Under the pieces are notes generated by a model. It made no database searches and was not told the DNA's origin. It worked only from the letters and a program-made list of their open reading frames with translations. Shown here in pieces: positions 1 to 9,812 of a DNA stretch of 64,000 nt. This stretch comes from Cercophora sp. LCS_1 (taxonomy: Eukaryota > Ascomycota > Sordariomycetes > Sordariales > Lasiosphaeriaceae), in the NCBI GenBank assembly GCA_036250225.1, contig JAPZLL010000064.1:1-64000 (forward strand). The letters run 5' to 3'. Position 1 is the first letter of the stretch. Every line of letters starts with the position of its first letter. A program made the position numbers and the translations under genes.

Positions 1-807
1 TGTGGTGGTGCACAGGCCACCACGTGATTCAGGGGTTCAGGGGTCCCGAAACGGCCGCCCTGCGCCGGTGCACCGGCGCCTCGGCGCCACCCCAAGTCAC
101 TATTTGATCAGATAGTTCGATTACAGACCAGAGTCAGATTCGTAAGAGCTTATTAATTACTTCAACTACCTAGAAAAAATCAAGGAATTCCATTAAAAAA
201 ATCCAGGCCGACCCAAATCAAAGAATATATAGCCCAGGATATAATAACTAAAAGCCCTATAGGCAGCGCCAATTAATCAAACAAGAATAATAACAAACTA
301 CCCATTGAACCTACTAAAACAGTTCAAGTGGCTGCTACTGCCCCAGGCAATGCCTCCCTTGCGAGGAATGCCCCCCAATCAAAAGACTCCACCATTGGAA
401 CTATGGGAGACAAGGCCTCCGGTTGTTCCAATAGCACTTAGCGCTCCTCCTCGCATATTAGCTCCAACTCATAACCAAACACTTTATTAGTATAGGCCTC
501 AAGGGCCCGCAATTGAGCCTCAATCTAAAGGAACTTTAATAGTATATCTCTGCTCTCCTAGTCCAACTATTTCTTCTCATCCAGGATTAAGCGAAGGAGG
601 AATTCAAAATTCCCATAAATATTACAACTAGAGTACACTTGCTCACCGACCTCCAAGCAGGAACTGCACAATTTACTTTTGCTTATAGCCTTACAATCGA
701 GGTTAAAATACTAGCAGTGGGAACATTTAACGACCATTACAATCCCAAAGGTACAAACGAATTCGGCAGACGCTAAGCGGCACATAGAGGACAATGTGGG
801 AACATTC
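1..807. repeat. degenerate AT-rich repeat-island DNA
   Basis: This stretch has no supportable gene. It begins with a GC-rich palindromic patch (about 60-95) and then becomes AT-rich, with frequent stops in all frames and only short chance frames. Its composition and its position next to LTR copies suggest an old, mutated retroelement interior, but I recognise no gag or pol motif. Confidence 0.45.
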
Positions 808-1219
808 TGTTAAAACAGGGTGCTGCCCACAGGGCTCGTAGTACGCAACCAGGCAGCTTACAGTGGGTTTACCCACTGTAATACGCAGCGGAAGACTTGT
901 GCGGAAGCAAAGAGTGACTGAGGGTCTATTGACTGTTGCTTGCTTAAATCAACTATTTACAAAGGAAAGAAGGCCTATATTTATAGGCACAGAAGGCCTG
1001 GGGGCCTTCTGTTCCAGAGGATTCTGTGGGCCAAACACTGACGTAATACACTGGCAATCTGGAAGATTCGGTGGGCCACAGAACCTCGTGTTCTGTAAGT
1101 GGGTCCCATGGTGCGGCAGCCACTGTGGCTTAGTGCCTTAGCACCCCCACCACCACTACTGCAAAGCAGCAGTGCTGTTAGCCACCAGTTACAGGGCACT
1201 GGTAGCTATTAATTCAACA
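808..1219 (+). mobile_element. solo LTR, family 1, copy A
   Basis: The element begins TGTTAAAACAGGG and ends TTAATTCAACA, so it has the TG...CA termini of an LTR. It is flanked by identical 5-bp direct repeats CATTC (803-807 and 1220-1224), the target-site duplication of an integrase-type insertion. The 412-bp copy is closely related to 3372-3864 but lacks part of the 3' half. A TATA-like stretch in the middle (about 968-983) and a TGACGTAA site at 1039-1046 would fit an LTR promoter. A reading frame stays open across it (863-1141), but the LTR signatures explain the sequence better than a gene does. No internal domain follows, so it is a solo LTR left by recombination. Confidence 0.88.
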
Positions 1220-1320
1220 CATTCCTTCTATTTTTCCTACCCCATTAGAAAACATAATATGGAAGGTGGGGAGGACCTACCAGGGTTCTTTGTGGGAAAA
1301 GAACGATTAAAGAGGGAAAT

Positions 1321-1821
1321 TGTATTACAACCCGTAGTTGCAATAAGGGCCGAAAAGTAGCTCAAAGGATAACTCGCAGGAGGTACTGTGTGGAATACAC
1401 AATCGCACGGACATCCGCACGGACTACTTAACGTGATCAATACCAAGAACGATGAGCACGTTGAGCACGGTTAAGACTGCTCAATGTAATCATTACCAAA
1501 GGTAATGAGTACGTTAAGCAAGGTATGGAAATACCTATCATTTCCAATAGTATAAATACTATCATTGTGCCTACAATAGAGTGAGGGACCTCTGGTTCCT
1601 CACGCTAGTAATACATTATTCTTGAGCACCACTCAGTGAGACCCATTGTCTGGGACTTTGGAGTCTGCGTTCTACTTGACAGTATTAGATTCTACCCTTG
1701 AGAGTTGTACTAGCCTTTACTCAGTCACCTTACATCCACCCCCCAGAGCATTGGACCCTGTCCGCTCTTGCGATCTGTCTTTACCAGGCTCACCTCGGTA
1801 TACCTGGAGCAGGCCATAACA
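1321..1821 (-). mobile_element. LTR-like element, family 2, inverted copy
   Basis: Read on the minus strand, the sequence begins TGTTATGGCCTGCTCC and ends TTGTAATACA, with LTR-like TG...CA ends. Its first 250 bases (about 1573-1817) are a clear reverse-complement match to 2717-2962, so the two family-2 copies form an inverted pair. The flanks (GAAAT, ATATT) do not match, so the exact ends or the target duplication are uncertain. The differences from the other copy include many C/T and G/A changes. Confidence 0.6.
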
Positions 1822-2442
1822 ATATTACAATTATTGCCTCAACAATAGGCCCAATATTTGTCTTATTATTGTAATTGATATTGTTATTATTATACTCAGT
1901 AATATAAGTTGTTTTTAATATTATTATAGTAATAAGCTAATAACCTAAAGAAGCAGTGAGTATAGTTGTAGAAGGCGCTTTTAATGTATTTCTCTGCACT
2001 TTTACTATACTTATAAGTATATACAATGTTATTAAAGTATATACTACAATACATTTTAAAAATGCACTCTACGTTTAGTTTTGCTATAGCAATCGTTAAT
2101 TGGATTAGTAGCTTTATTCGGTTGGATATTAGGACCTTTATAGGTATAAAATAATAGCAATATTGTCACAGTCCTACTGGCTGGTTACAGGCGCTCCGGC
2201 AGTGAGTCAGGTAAGCTAATGTAATATTACTACAAAGAAGAAAGGAAAGGAAAAGGTTTCACCTTTGGCTTTCCTTAGTAGAATAAATATCCATCTGCCA
2301 GGCCGATTCCAGGGTGGGGCACAGAGTGGGTCCCCCAGAGGGCGGTGAGGTGCGCAGCCATTCTGCCGTGGTGGAGCAGTGGCTCCTCCCGCTTATGCAG
2401 GCTTGCAGTCCTCGACAGCTGTCTGGCAGTGGCAGGGCTGGC
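1822..2442. repeat. AT-rich degenerate spacer
   Basis: There is no gene here. About 1820-2160 is very AT-rich with long runs of A/T words, typical of RIP-degraded fungal repeats. About 2240-2275 holds a short purine-rich inverted repeat. The remainder is not recognisable. Confidence 0.4.
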
Positions 2443-3352
2443 CAACCGTCACAAATACGCAGCGGAAAACTTGTGCGAAAGCAAAGAGTGACTGAATTAC
2501 TTGACTGTTGCTTGCTTAGATCAACGATTTACAAAGGAAAAAAGCCTGTATTTATAAGCACAGAAGGCCTAGCCTTCTGTTCCAGAGAGTTCTGTGAGCT
2601 AAACACTGACGTAACACACTGGCAATCCAGAAGATTCAGTGGGCCACAGAACCTCGTGTTCTGTAAGTGGCTAAATCTAAAAGATTCAGTTGATGTAGGT
2701 AGCTTCCTGTTACAGCCTGCTCCAGGTATACCGAGGTGAGCCTGGTAAGGACAGATCGTAAGAGCGGACAAGGTCCAATGCTCTAGGTGGGGTGAGTGCA
2801 AGGTGACTGAGTAAAGGCTAGTACAACTCTCAAAGGGGGATACACTGTCAAGCAGAACGTAAACTCCAAGGTCCCGGACAATGGGTCTCACTAAGCGGTG
2901 CTCAAGAACAATGTATTGTTAGCGTGAGGATCCAAGACTCCTCACACAGTTGTGAGCACAACTATCGTAACTATATACCTATGCTGTTCCTAGGACCCGG
3001 GCTCTACCGGACCCGGGGCCGGGTTCAAAGTCCATCGGTCCATTCTCGTTAGTCCGCCGGAGCTTTGTGGGTCGTTGCACCCCGGGCCCAATGATTGGTG
3101 TTTCGTAGTTAGTCCGTGCTCCCTCCTTGAGGTCATGACCTGGGTCGTGACACTTCCATTGTGCAGCAGCCACTGTGGAGCAGGGCCTCAGAGAGGGTTT
3201 AGGGCTACAAGTGAGCCTGTGGGCCCGCCGTGACTAGGTGCTTTAGCACTCTCACAATGGTGGTGGCTAGTGCCACCATCCACCACTACTGCTGCAAAGC
3301 AGCAGTGCTATTAGCCACTAGTTACAAGGCACTAGTAGCTATTAATTTAATA
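2443..3352 (+). mobile_element. old RIP-marked LTR, family 1, copy B, interrupted by a nested LTR
   Basis: 2443-2702 and 3153-3352 match the 5' and 3' portions of copies A and C. Between them a family-2 solo LTR is inserted (2708-3152). The 5' end of copy B is missing or too diverged to see. At its 3' end every difference from copy C over the last 54 bases or so is a G/C-to-A/T transition (seven of seven), including CA-to-TA changes that turn TTCAACA into TTTAATA. Copy B also has about 30 extra bases (2673-2702) relative to A and C. The same TGACGTAA site is present at 2607-2614. Confidence 0.75.
2708..3152 (+). mobile_element. solo LTR, family 2, nested in family-1 LTR
   Basis: This 445-bp element begins TGTTACAGCC and ends GGGTCGTGACA. 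It is bounded by perfect 5-bp duplications CTTCC at 2703-2707 and 3153-3157. Removing it and one duplication restores continuity of the surrounding family-1 LTR, which proves the order of insertion. It pairs in inverted orientation with 1321-1821. Its second half (about 2995-3150) is GC-rich compared with the inverted copy. Confidence 0.85.
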
Positions 3353-3371
3353 AATACTGCTGAAAGGTTTT

Positions 3372-3864
3372 TGTTAAAACAGGGTACTGCCCACAGGGTT
3401 CGTAGTACGTAACCAGGCAGTTACAGTGGGTTTACCCACTGTAATACGCAGCGGAAGACTTGTGCGGAAGCAAAGAGTGACTGAGGGTCAATTGACTATT
3501 GCTTGCTTGAATCAACTATTTACAAAGGAAAAAAGGCCTATATTTATAGGCACAGAAGGCCTGGGGGCCTTCTGTTTCAGAGGGTTCTGTGAGCTAAACA
3601 CTGACGTAACACACTGGCAGTCTAGAAGATTCGGTGGGCCACAGAACCTCGTATTCTGTGTGTGGCTTCCATGGTGTGGCAGCCACTGTGGGGCAGGGCC
3701 CTACAGGGGGTTCTGGGCCACAAGTGAGCCTGTGGGCCCACTGTGGCTAGGTGCCTTGGCACCCCCACAATAGTGGTAGCTAGTGCAACTATCACCACCA
3801 CTGCTGCAAAGCAGCAGTGCTGTTGGCCACCAGTTACAGGGCACTGGTAGCTATTAATTCAACA
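3372..3864 (+). mobile_element. solo LTR, family 1, copy C (most complete)
   Basis: This 493-bp element runs from TGTTAAAACAGGG to AATTCAACA and has perfect 5-bp target duplications GTTTT at 3367-3371 and 3865-3869. It carries a TATA-like core (about 3538-3549), the TGACGTAA site at 3602-3609 and a palindromic CTGCTGCAAAGCAGCAG block near the 3' end (about 3800-3816). A frame is open for 115 codons (3426-3773) but resembles no protein. It is the reference copy for judging RIP in copy B. Confidence 0.88.
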
Positions 3865-3869
3865 GTTTT

Positions 3870-4939
3870 AAATATAAGGTTATTTCTGATAAGTTTAGCA
3901 ATTTCACAACTTTTTAACTTCTTAGCAACCTGAACCTTCTTCAAGTTGTGTATGCTAGACTTTCAAAGTTAGTTAGCTGAACAAATTAAATTGTTTGGAT
4001 TGCATTATGTCTTATAGCTCTACTCTTGAAAGTTTGTCACAGCAGTACAACTAAACCTCCTATTGAAGCAACCAATCCAAACTGATATTTTTAATTCCTG
4101 ACAATGGGAAGTTGCTTATAGAGGGAGAAATCCCCTATATAAACTCTCAATTCTCAGCAAAAATTATGCCTGAAAATTAGCACCTATGCCACTCTTAAAA
4201 ATACTATTTGACGTATGAAGGTAAGGTAGATTTAGTCCGAATACAGTTCCCAGCAAAAAATCCAAGTAACTTTTCTGTGTAATAAGCGCCCTGGAGAAAG
4301 CCATCTGGGTGGCCTGGAGGCGAAGGGGCTTGCGCGGTCTGGCACGACGGATCCGGTGCGACAGATCCGGCCATGGAGCGATGGAACAAAGGTTGAAGCT
4401 CCAAAGGTTTCCGGAAGCAGAAGTCGTGATCTAGGATAAGAAGGCTGGTGGCCGCTCCTTTGGTCAAAGGAGGGCCACGTTCCAATTGAACTTTACACCC
4501 ACCACTACCTTGGCCCTGTTCCGCTTGCTTGTTGACCCTTCCTCACATATCCCTAACCCTGACGCCTTTGCGTTACATTCTGTCAAATAGTTAGTTGTTG
4601 CTTAGTTGCTTAATCACTGCAAAAATTCAGACTAAACATTTTGTTGCTTATAGGGGAGTTGCTTCAAAACAGCGGTGCATGTATAAGGGCCCTTACTGTA
4701 GCGAATTGACAAACTTTCAGGGGTAGGAGTGCACGCTGGCAGAACTACATTCCACTGCGGGCGGAAACTGGGCAATGAGTGGGGCCCGATGCAACCCGCT
4801 GTGGGGCCGACTGAAAGTGGCGCGCCGCGCGCGAAAACGCCGCATGCATCATCTGAGATCCCCGAGATCCACGCGTCACAAGTCGGCGACACAAGCACAG
4901 CAACTCTCCTACGAATCGCGACTGGGCCTCGGCGAAACT
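3870..4939. other. AT-rich flank and promoter region of the deubiquitinase gene
   Basis: About 3870-4200 is AT-rich and repeat-like. GC content then rises towards the first gene. A 93-codon minus frame (4204-4485) has no recognisable features. An in-frame ATG at 4775 could extend the downstream protein by 55 Arg-rich residues. Confidence 0.4.
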
Positions 4940-6895
4940 ATGCCAGAAAGGACGCTGACGGTGGCTACATATGCTGCTGGAGCATCCCTCGCAGCAGTTG
5001 CCCTCATTTACGTTTTCGGTCCAACTTTCACCCTCGACAGCGACCAGTCTTCAACCTCTGGTGGCGTTTTCAACTCGCGCAAAAAAGGCATCGTGGGCCT
5101 CGCAAACTCCGCCAACGATTGCTTTATCAACTCCGTTCTCCAAGCCCTCGCAGGCTTGAATGACCTCCGCTTGTACCTGATCCAGGAGACACATCGCCGC
5201 AAGATTGACGATCGTTGGGTCTACTCGCAGGTCGCGCCGATAGATACGAGCAGTAGCGATGGGTCCGCGCCGCAGAGTCGGAAACCCATGCCGGAGTGGA
5301 AAACCGAAGGGCTACAGATGGGAATCGTCACAAAGGGGTTGAAGGAAATTCTCGACGCACTCAACGAGCGACCGATATACAAGAAGACTATATCTGCCGG
5401 GCCCTTCCTCAGGACACTTGAAATCGCGTTTCAACAACGGATCAGCCGCCAACAGCAAGACGCACAGGAGTTTCTGCAAGTCGTCGCCGAGAGACTTTGC
5501 GACGAATACCACGCTGGGAAAAGGGCCCGAAACCTCGCACGAGGGAAGGCTGCACCCACACGCCAAGCCGCAGCTCCCTCTAGTGTTGGGTTACAACAAG
5601 AAGGGAATGAAGTTGAGCTCAACGGTGTCGACAACGCCGAAGATAGCTCTGTGCAGGGGGGGATTGGGCCCGCGATGAGCCCAGCCCCAGCAACAACCCC
5701 CTCCTCAAGCCTGGAGGCCGCCGAGGCCGAAGATGGTGATGCAGGTTTTCCTCTTGAGGGGAAATACGAGTCTCAAATTGAATGCACAGTCTGCGGCTTC
5801 AAACCGCGTCCTACTGAATCTACCTTCTGTTCGCTTACGCTCAACGTACCACAAACTTCAGCTACGACGCTGGGTGCTTGTTTTGACGGCATGTTCAAGA
5901 CAGAAATCATTGATGATTTCAAGTGCGAAAAATGCCGCCTCGTGCATGCGTTGGAGCTTCTGCAAAAGAAGTCCGCGACTCTTCCAGAATCATCTCGGGA
6001 AGAGGGACGTGCCGCCATCGAGAAGCTTCTGGAAGCTATCGACACCGATCCAGAACAGCCACCACAAGGCGTTGAGCTTCCTGATCCTCGGCTTGCACCG
6101 AAACGGAGAATAAAACGGCATATTCGGTTGACTGTATTTCCCAGGATCCTGGCTATCCACCTCTCACGATCCATCTTCGACGCGAGCAACCTCTCCCAAA
6201 AGAATTCGGCCAAAGTGTCATTCCCAGAGCATCTGCCGCTTGGTGGACTCCTCTCCCAAAAGAGATACAAGTTACGCGGCCTGGTTACTCACAAGGGAAG
6301 CCACCACAGTGGCCATTACGAGACTTTTCGGCGACAGGATGTCCCATCACCCTTTTCAAATCCAAATACCTTCCAGCCTTCTGGAGTTTACTGCAAAACG
6401 GTTAGCGTGGCGTCAACCCCTCAAGTAGGAGCGGCATTGCAAGAGATCGAAGAAAGCAGCCCGTTGACATCCGAAGCGGATCTTGCTTCTCCTGCGTCAG
6501 AATCTAAGTCTACCCCATCGCCCAGTCCGTCTAGTCTCAGTCGCGACACCGCGTCGGAGTTCGAGATTGGAACAAGCGGCCTCTCGCTCAACCCCAATGA
6601 GCCCCGCCTACGCAGAGGTATCTGTACGGACTCGAGTAGCCAACGCTCAGCTCCCGTATCAGTTGTATCAACGCGGCCTCCCGGGCCGTCTGTCGGGACT
6701 GGGGGTCCAGTTACTGGAAGCGGAGACCCGCAAGTGGTGAGCTCGACGCCGGCTGTGCCTACAAAACGAAAGAAGCCTTTGAACAGGTGGTGGAGGATCA
6801 GTGATGAAAAAGTGAAGCAAGCAAGCACAGGTGACGTCATGGGAATGCAGCGAGAAGTGTATTTGTTGTTTTACGAATTAGACCGAGAACGATAG
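4940..6895 (+). CDS. USP-family deubiquitinase, USP30/Ubp16-like, probably mitochondrial outer membrane
   Basis: A ubiquitin-specific cysteine protease encoded in one exon (651 aa from ATG 4940; 706 aa if ATG 4775 is used). The N-terminus carries one hydrophobic segment (about residues 10-30), which would anchor it with the catalytic domain in the cytosol, as in USP30 and yeast Ubp16. The Cys box reads GLANSANDCFINS (catalytic Cys about residue 61), two CxxC pairs (IECTVC, FKCEKC) form the finger zinc site, and the His box is HKGSHHSGHYETF. The third-residue position reads RWWRISDEKV, with Ser where most USPs have Asp/Asn; this is the Cys-His-Ser arrangement known from USP30. A Ser/Pro-rich insertion of roughly 150 residues lies between the His box and that Ser. 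I chose 4940 because A is at -3 and the anchor is then N-terminal. It is convergent with the next gene. Confidence 0.86.
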   Translation: MPERTLTVATYAAGASLAAVALIYVFGPTFTLDSDQSSTSGGVFNSRKKGIVGLANSANDCFINSVLQALAGLNDLRLYLIQETHRRKIDDRWVYSQVAPIDTSSSDGSAPQSRKPMPEWKTEGLQMGIVTKGLKEILDALNERPIYKKTISAGPFLRTLEIAFQQRISRQQQDAQEFLQVVAERLCDEYHAGKRARNLARGKAAPTRQAAAPSSVGLQQEGNEVELNGVDNAEDSSVQGGIGPAMSPAPATTPSSSLEAAEAEDGDAGFPLEGKYESQIECTVCGFKPRPTESTFCSLTLNVPQTSATTLGACFDGMFKTEIIDDFKCEKCRLVHALELLQKKSATLPESSREEGRAAIEKLLEAIDTDPEQPPQGVELPDPRLAPKRRIKRHIRLTVFPRILAIHLSRSIFDASNLSQKNSAKVSFPEHLPLGGLLSQKRYKLRGLVTHKGSHHSGHYETFRRQDVPSPFSNPNTFQPSGVYCKTVSVASTPQVGAALQEIEESSPLTSEADLASPASESKSTPSPSPSSLSRDTASEFEIGTSGLSLNPNEPRLRRGICTDSSSQRSAPVSVVSTRPPGPSVGTGGPVTGSGDPQVVSSTPAVPTKRKKPLNRWWRISDEKVKQASTGDVMGMQREVYLLFYELDRER

Positions 6896-7288
6896 GCGGC
6901 GTCTTCAACCACGTAGAAGGACGGGCAACATAGATTGGTTGGGTCGAACATTGATTTGGACTTCTCCGCCGTCAGTTGAGAGCCACGAAATAAAGCGGGC
7001 GAGTAGGAAATATGTACAGGAGGTCGCACCTGTTCCTTACTGGAAAAAACTCTGCAATCATTTTTGTGCACAGCTTCATTCACAGACGAAGCAGCATCGA
7101 CAGTTGGTGATCCATATACTGGGCAAAACGGCAGGATAAGATAGACAGACAGACATAATTGACGTTATCAATAAATTTGGGCGCTCCGATGCCGGTCTAG
7201 AGTTTTGCCCGGCCACCTTCCCGTCCTACAGTGCTAAGTAGTATAAACCAACCCGCATCGGCACCCCTCGCTGTTCCAGACTTCATCC
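6896..7288. other. convergent intergenic region (UBP / KES1 3' ends)
   Basis: About 390 bases between two stop codons. I see only 3'-UTR-like sequence and no gene. Confidence 0.5.
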
Positions 7289-8637
7289 CTACTGACCTAG
7301 AAGCTCCTTGGCGATCTTAGCTGACTCTTCCTCAGTCAAAGGCGGTAGACTGCTGGCCTTGTCCGCTTTCTTTTGGTCATACCGCCACAACCCACCAGTC
7401 TTGTCAGCATCCCCATGTTCAGCAAGGCCCACCGCTGGGCCCAGCCTTGCCAACACAGCATCCGCGTTTTCTGGCGTGCTGAAGTAACGCCGTTCCCACG
7501 TGCTCCCTTCGGCCCTCTCTCGAGCGCGAGCCTCACGCTGCGCATTCTCAATCTTGGATTTTTCACGTCCCACTGCGTCCAAATCGGACTTGGCAATGGC
7601 TGCAGCGACCTTTGACCAAGCTCGTCTTGACTCAAGAGGGTGCTGCTGCTCGACTGGTGCAATGATGAGCTCACTAATAGGATTTTGGTCGGCATCCCAA
7701 GAGCCCACGAGGCTGTCCTTGGAGTTGTACTTCGCCGGACCTGAGTATATATCGAAGCTTTTCGTCCATTGCCCCGTGATGTTAAACACCACCTCTTTGT
7801 CCCTCCCACTTGGGAACAGCGTGGCAGTGAAGGAATTTTTCTTGCCGGAAAGCCAGCCTCTCCCACTGTAGTCAATCTTGGCAGTGAACCCGGTGGAGGA
7901 GGTAATGTAGGAAGTCCCGTCAAGTTCAATGAATGGGGAGCCAAAAACAAGCCCCTCGATGTGCAACGATGGAAGGGTAATTAGATAAGTGTCTGGCTCG
8001 TTGGCTCCGGGCACAGGGACTGTCAAAACTGCGTGCCCGATTTGCTTGATGTTGATCGTTTTAGAGAACGAGGCCTTTTGGGCGTTGTATCCCTCGAGGT
8101 GCACACCCGATTTGGTGTTGACGATGGAGTATGCCGTCGCAGGCGGGTGGTGGCTGTAGCAGTGAGTCAGCCAGGGTTAGGTATGAATAGGTACAAACGA
8201 AGCCAGCATACCTCACTTGCTCGCTGGTCAGTTCTGTTGTGCCACCATCGTCCTCCCACTTCCCAAGGAAGAGCTCTCCCAAGAAGGGGTTCAGTGGCTT
8301 CTTCTCATTCCCATATTGTTCACTCCGGCTGGCGTATTGCTGCTTCAGGGTCGTTAAGAACCACTTTAGCACAAGAAGAGCCCTCTTAGCAGGGTCCGAC
8401 TCCTTCGCGGGCGCGATGAACACGGACGGATGTTCGCACCAGTACGAGCTGAACTCGGTCAGGCTGGTGGACGACAGGATAAAGGGAGGAGCTGTGAGGC
8501 TTGCTAAATCGCCATTGAACGATGCGATAGACTGTCCGTGTTGGGTATTTAGTGATTGGGTTCCAAACACAAGAAGCAGGCCATACCTTGAGAAACGCGC
8601 CCCAGCTCCCCCCACCGTTGCCCTGTTGTGCCTCCAT
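7289..8637 (-). CDS. KES1: oxysterol-binding protein of the Kes1/Osh4 type
   Basis: A single-domain lipid-transfer protein that exchanges sterol for PI4P between ER/Golgi membranes. Exons 8637-8587, 8531-8212 and 8153-7289 give 411 aa, close to yeast Osh4 (434). It starts SWGAFLK-SIASFNGDL like Osh4, without PH or ankyrin domains. KKPLNPFLGELFLGKW, SEQVSHHPPATAYS (the ORP fingerprint with the His pair that binds PI4P) and the EEQHPLES-like VEQQHPLESRRAW stretch are all present. The second intron (8154-8211) splits the Ser codon of EQVSHHPP, so unspliced translation loses the fingerprint. The first intron is 8532-8586. The C-terminus diverges from yeast after the core. Confidence 0.93.
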
Positions 8638-9467
8638 GAGTTTGGCGATATATGAAGCTACTCTGTGTTATCGGTGAATATGTTATCGTCGCCGCACGCT
8701 TTCTGGGCGTTTCAGAGGCGAGGGGCACGGTCGACACAAGGAGAGAATAGTTGGTTGGGCGAGTGGAGGCGGGACTTCCTGTGTTGTCGAAACTCCGGTA
8801 ACTGAGGGGATAGTGTGAGCGGGAAGAGCAGGCTTTGTGAGATGACCAAGACGGTGCAATATGGTGCCTTGATTTCGAGTTGTGGTATACCGATGACCCG
8901 CTAGAAACGTTGTCCAGAAAATCGAAAAGGTTACGGCTGTGGTGTCGAGGGGTGGGATAAGTGGATTCCGGGAGGCAGCAAATCCCGGTGTTGCCCCTCC
9001 TTGCTTGGCTCAATGATCCAGGCCCTGCCTGAACAAGGTGGACAAGGGTATCCAGCCCAATCACAAAGCTTGGCGATCTAGTTCCATCCTAGCGAGCTTG
9101 TTCTGGGTTTGACGTCAGTGACGGTTTTCCCATGTGAGCTGCATGACTTCATCAGACGTGTTTCCAGCCAGCCAGCAGTTACTGTAGGAGTCAAATGCAC
9201 GAACACCTAGGCTTAGTGTTTGGCAGTCTGAAGTCCCCCGCCCGACTCGCCACATCCATGAGACGCTCCTCGGAGTCAAGCACCATCTAGTGAGCAAAGC
9301 ACTAACCTTATTCTTTTGCTTTGGTGTGTAAATACTTGAATCGCCTAGGTCTGGCGTCGTCTGCACAGGCGAAACCTACGCAGGCCGGACGCACGCAACC
9401 ACAAGCAAGGGAGCGAAACTTGCGCGAGCAGGTAGCGAATCAGAAAACTAGACTCTTGAACTATCAT

Positions 9468-9499
<32 letters not shown>

Positions 9500-9812
9500 C
9501 GTGCACTAGGGCGTGGGTGCCCTCTCGCCGCCGATAAAACAATCCAACACACCACCAATCGAGAGGATATCGGGATCGAGATAGACAAGCTGTTGTTGTC
9601 GCCCAGAAGGGTTCCACCCCATGGCTTCTATATGGGACGCTCTCTCCAAAACGGTCAGGAGCTTCACGGCGGTATTCAAGGCTCCCGCACATGCTAAAAG
9701 GACTTGAGATTGCGATTGTCCCCTTGGTTAGGGGAAGTGATGCTCTTTTTGAAGAACTAGCAGCTCGTTCATTTCGTCGGTGAAATGGTCCGACTCCTGC
9801 GGCATCACCGTT
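8638..9812. other. intergenic region with a 26-bp T tract
   Basis: About 1.2 kb between the start of KES1 and the end of the oxidoreductase gene, both on the minus strand. It should hold the KES1 promoter and leader. A run of 26 T lies at 9474-9499. The minus frame 8549-9064 overlaps the KES1 start and looks like a chance frame. Confidence 0.4.

Noticed and set aside
2995..3060. B-box-like sequence suggesting a tRNA
   Set aside because: No matching A-box or cloverleaf stems; the sequence lies inside the family-2 LTR.
9474..9499. T26 run as a retroposon poly(A) tail on the minus strand
   Set aside because: No LINE- or SINE-like sequence adjoins it and no flanking target duplication was found; it is treated as a simple tract.
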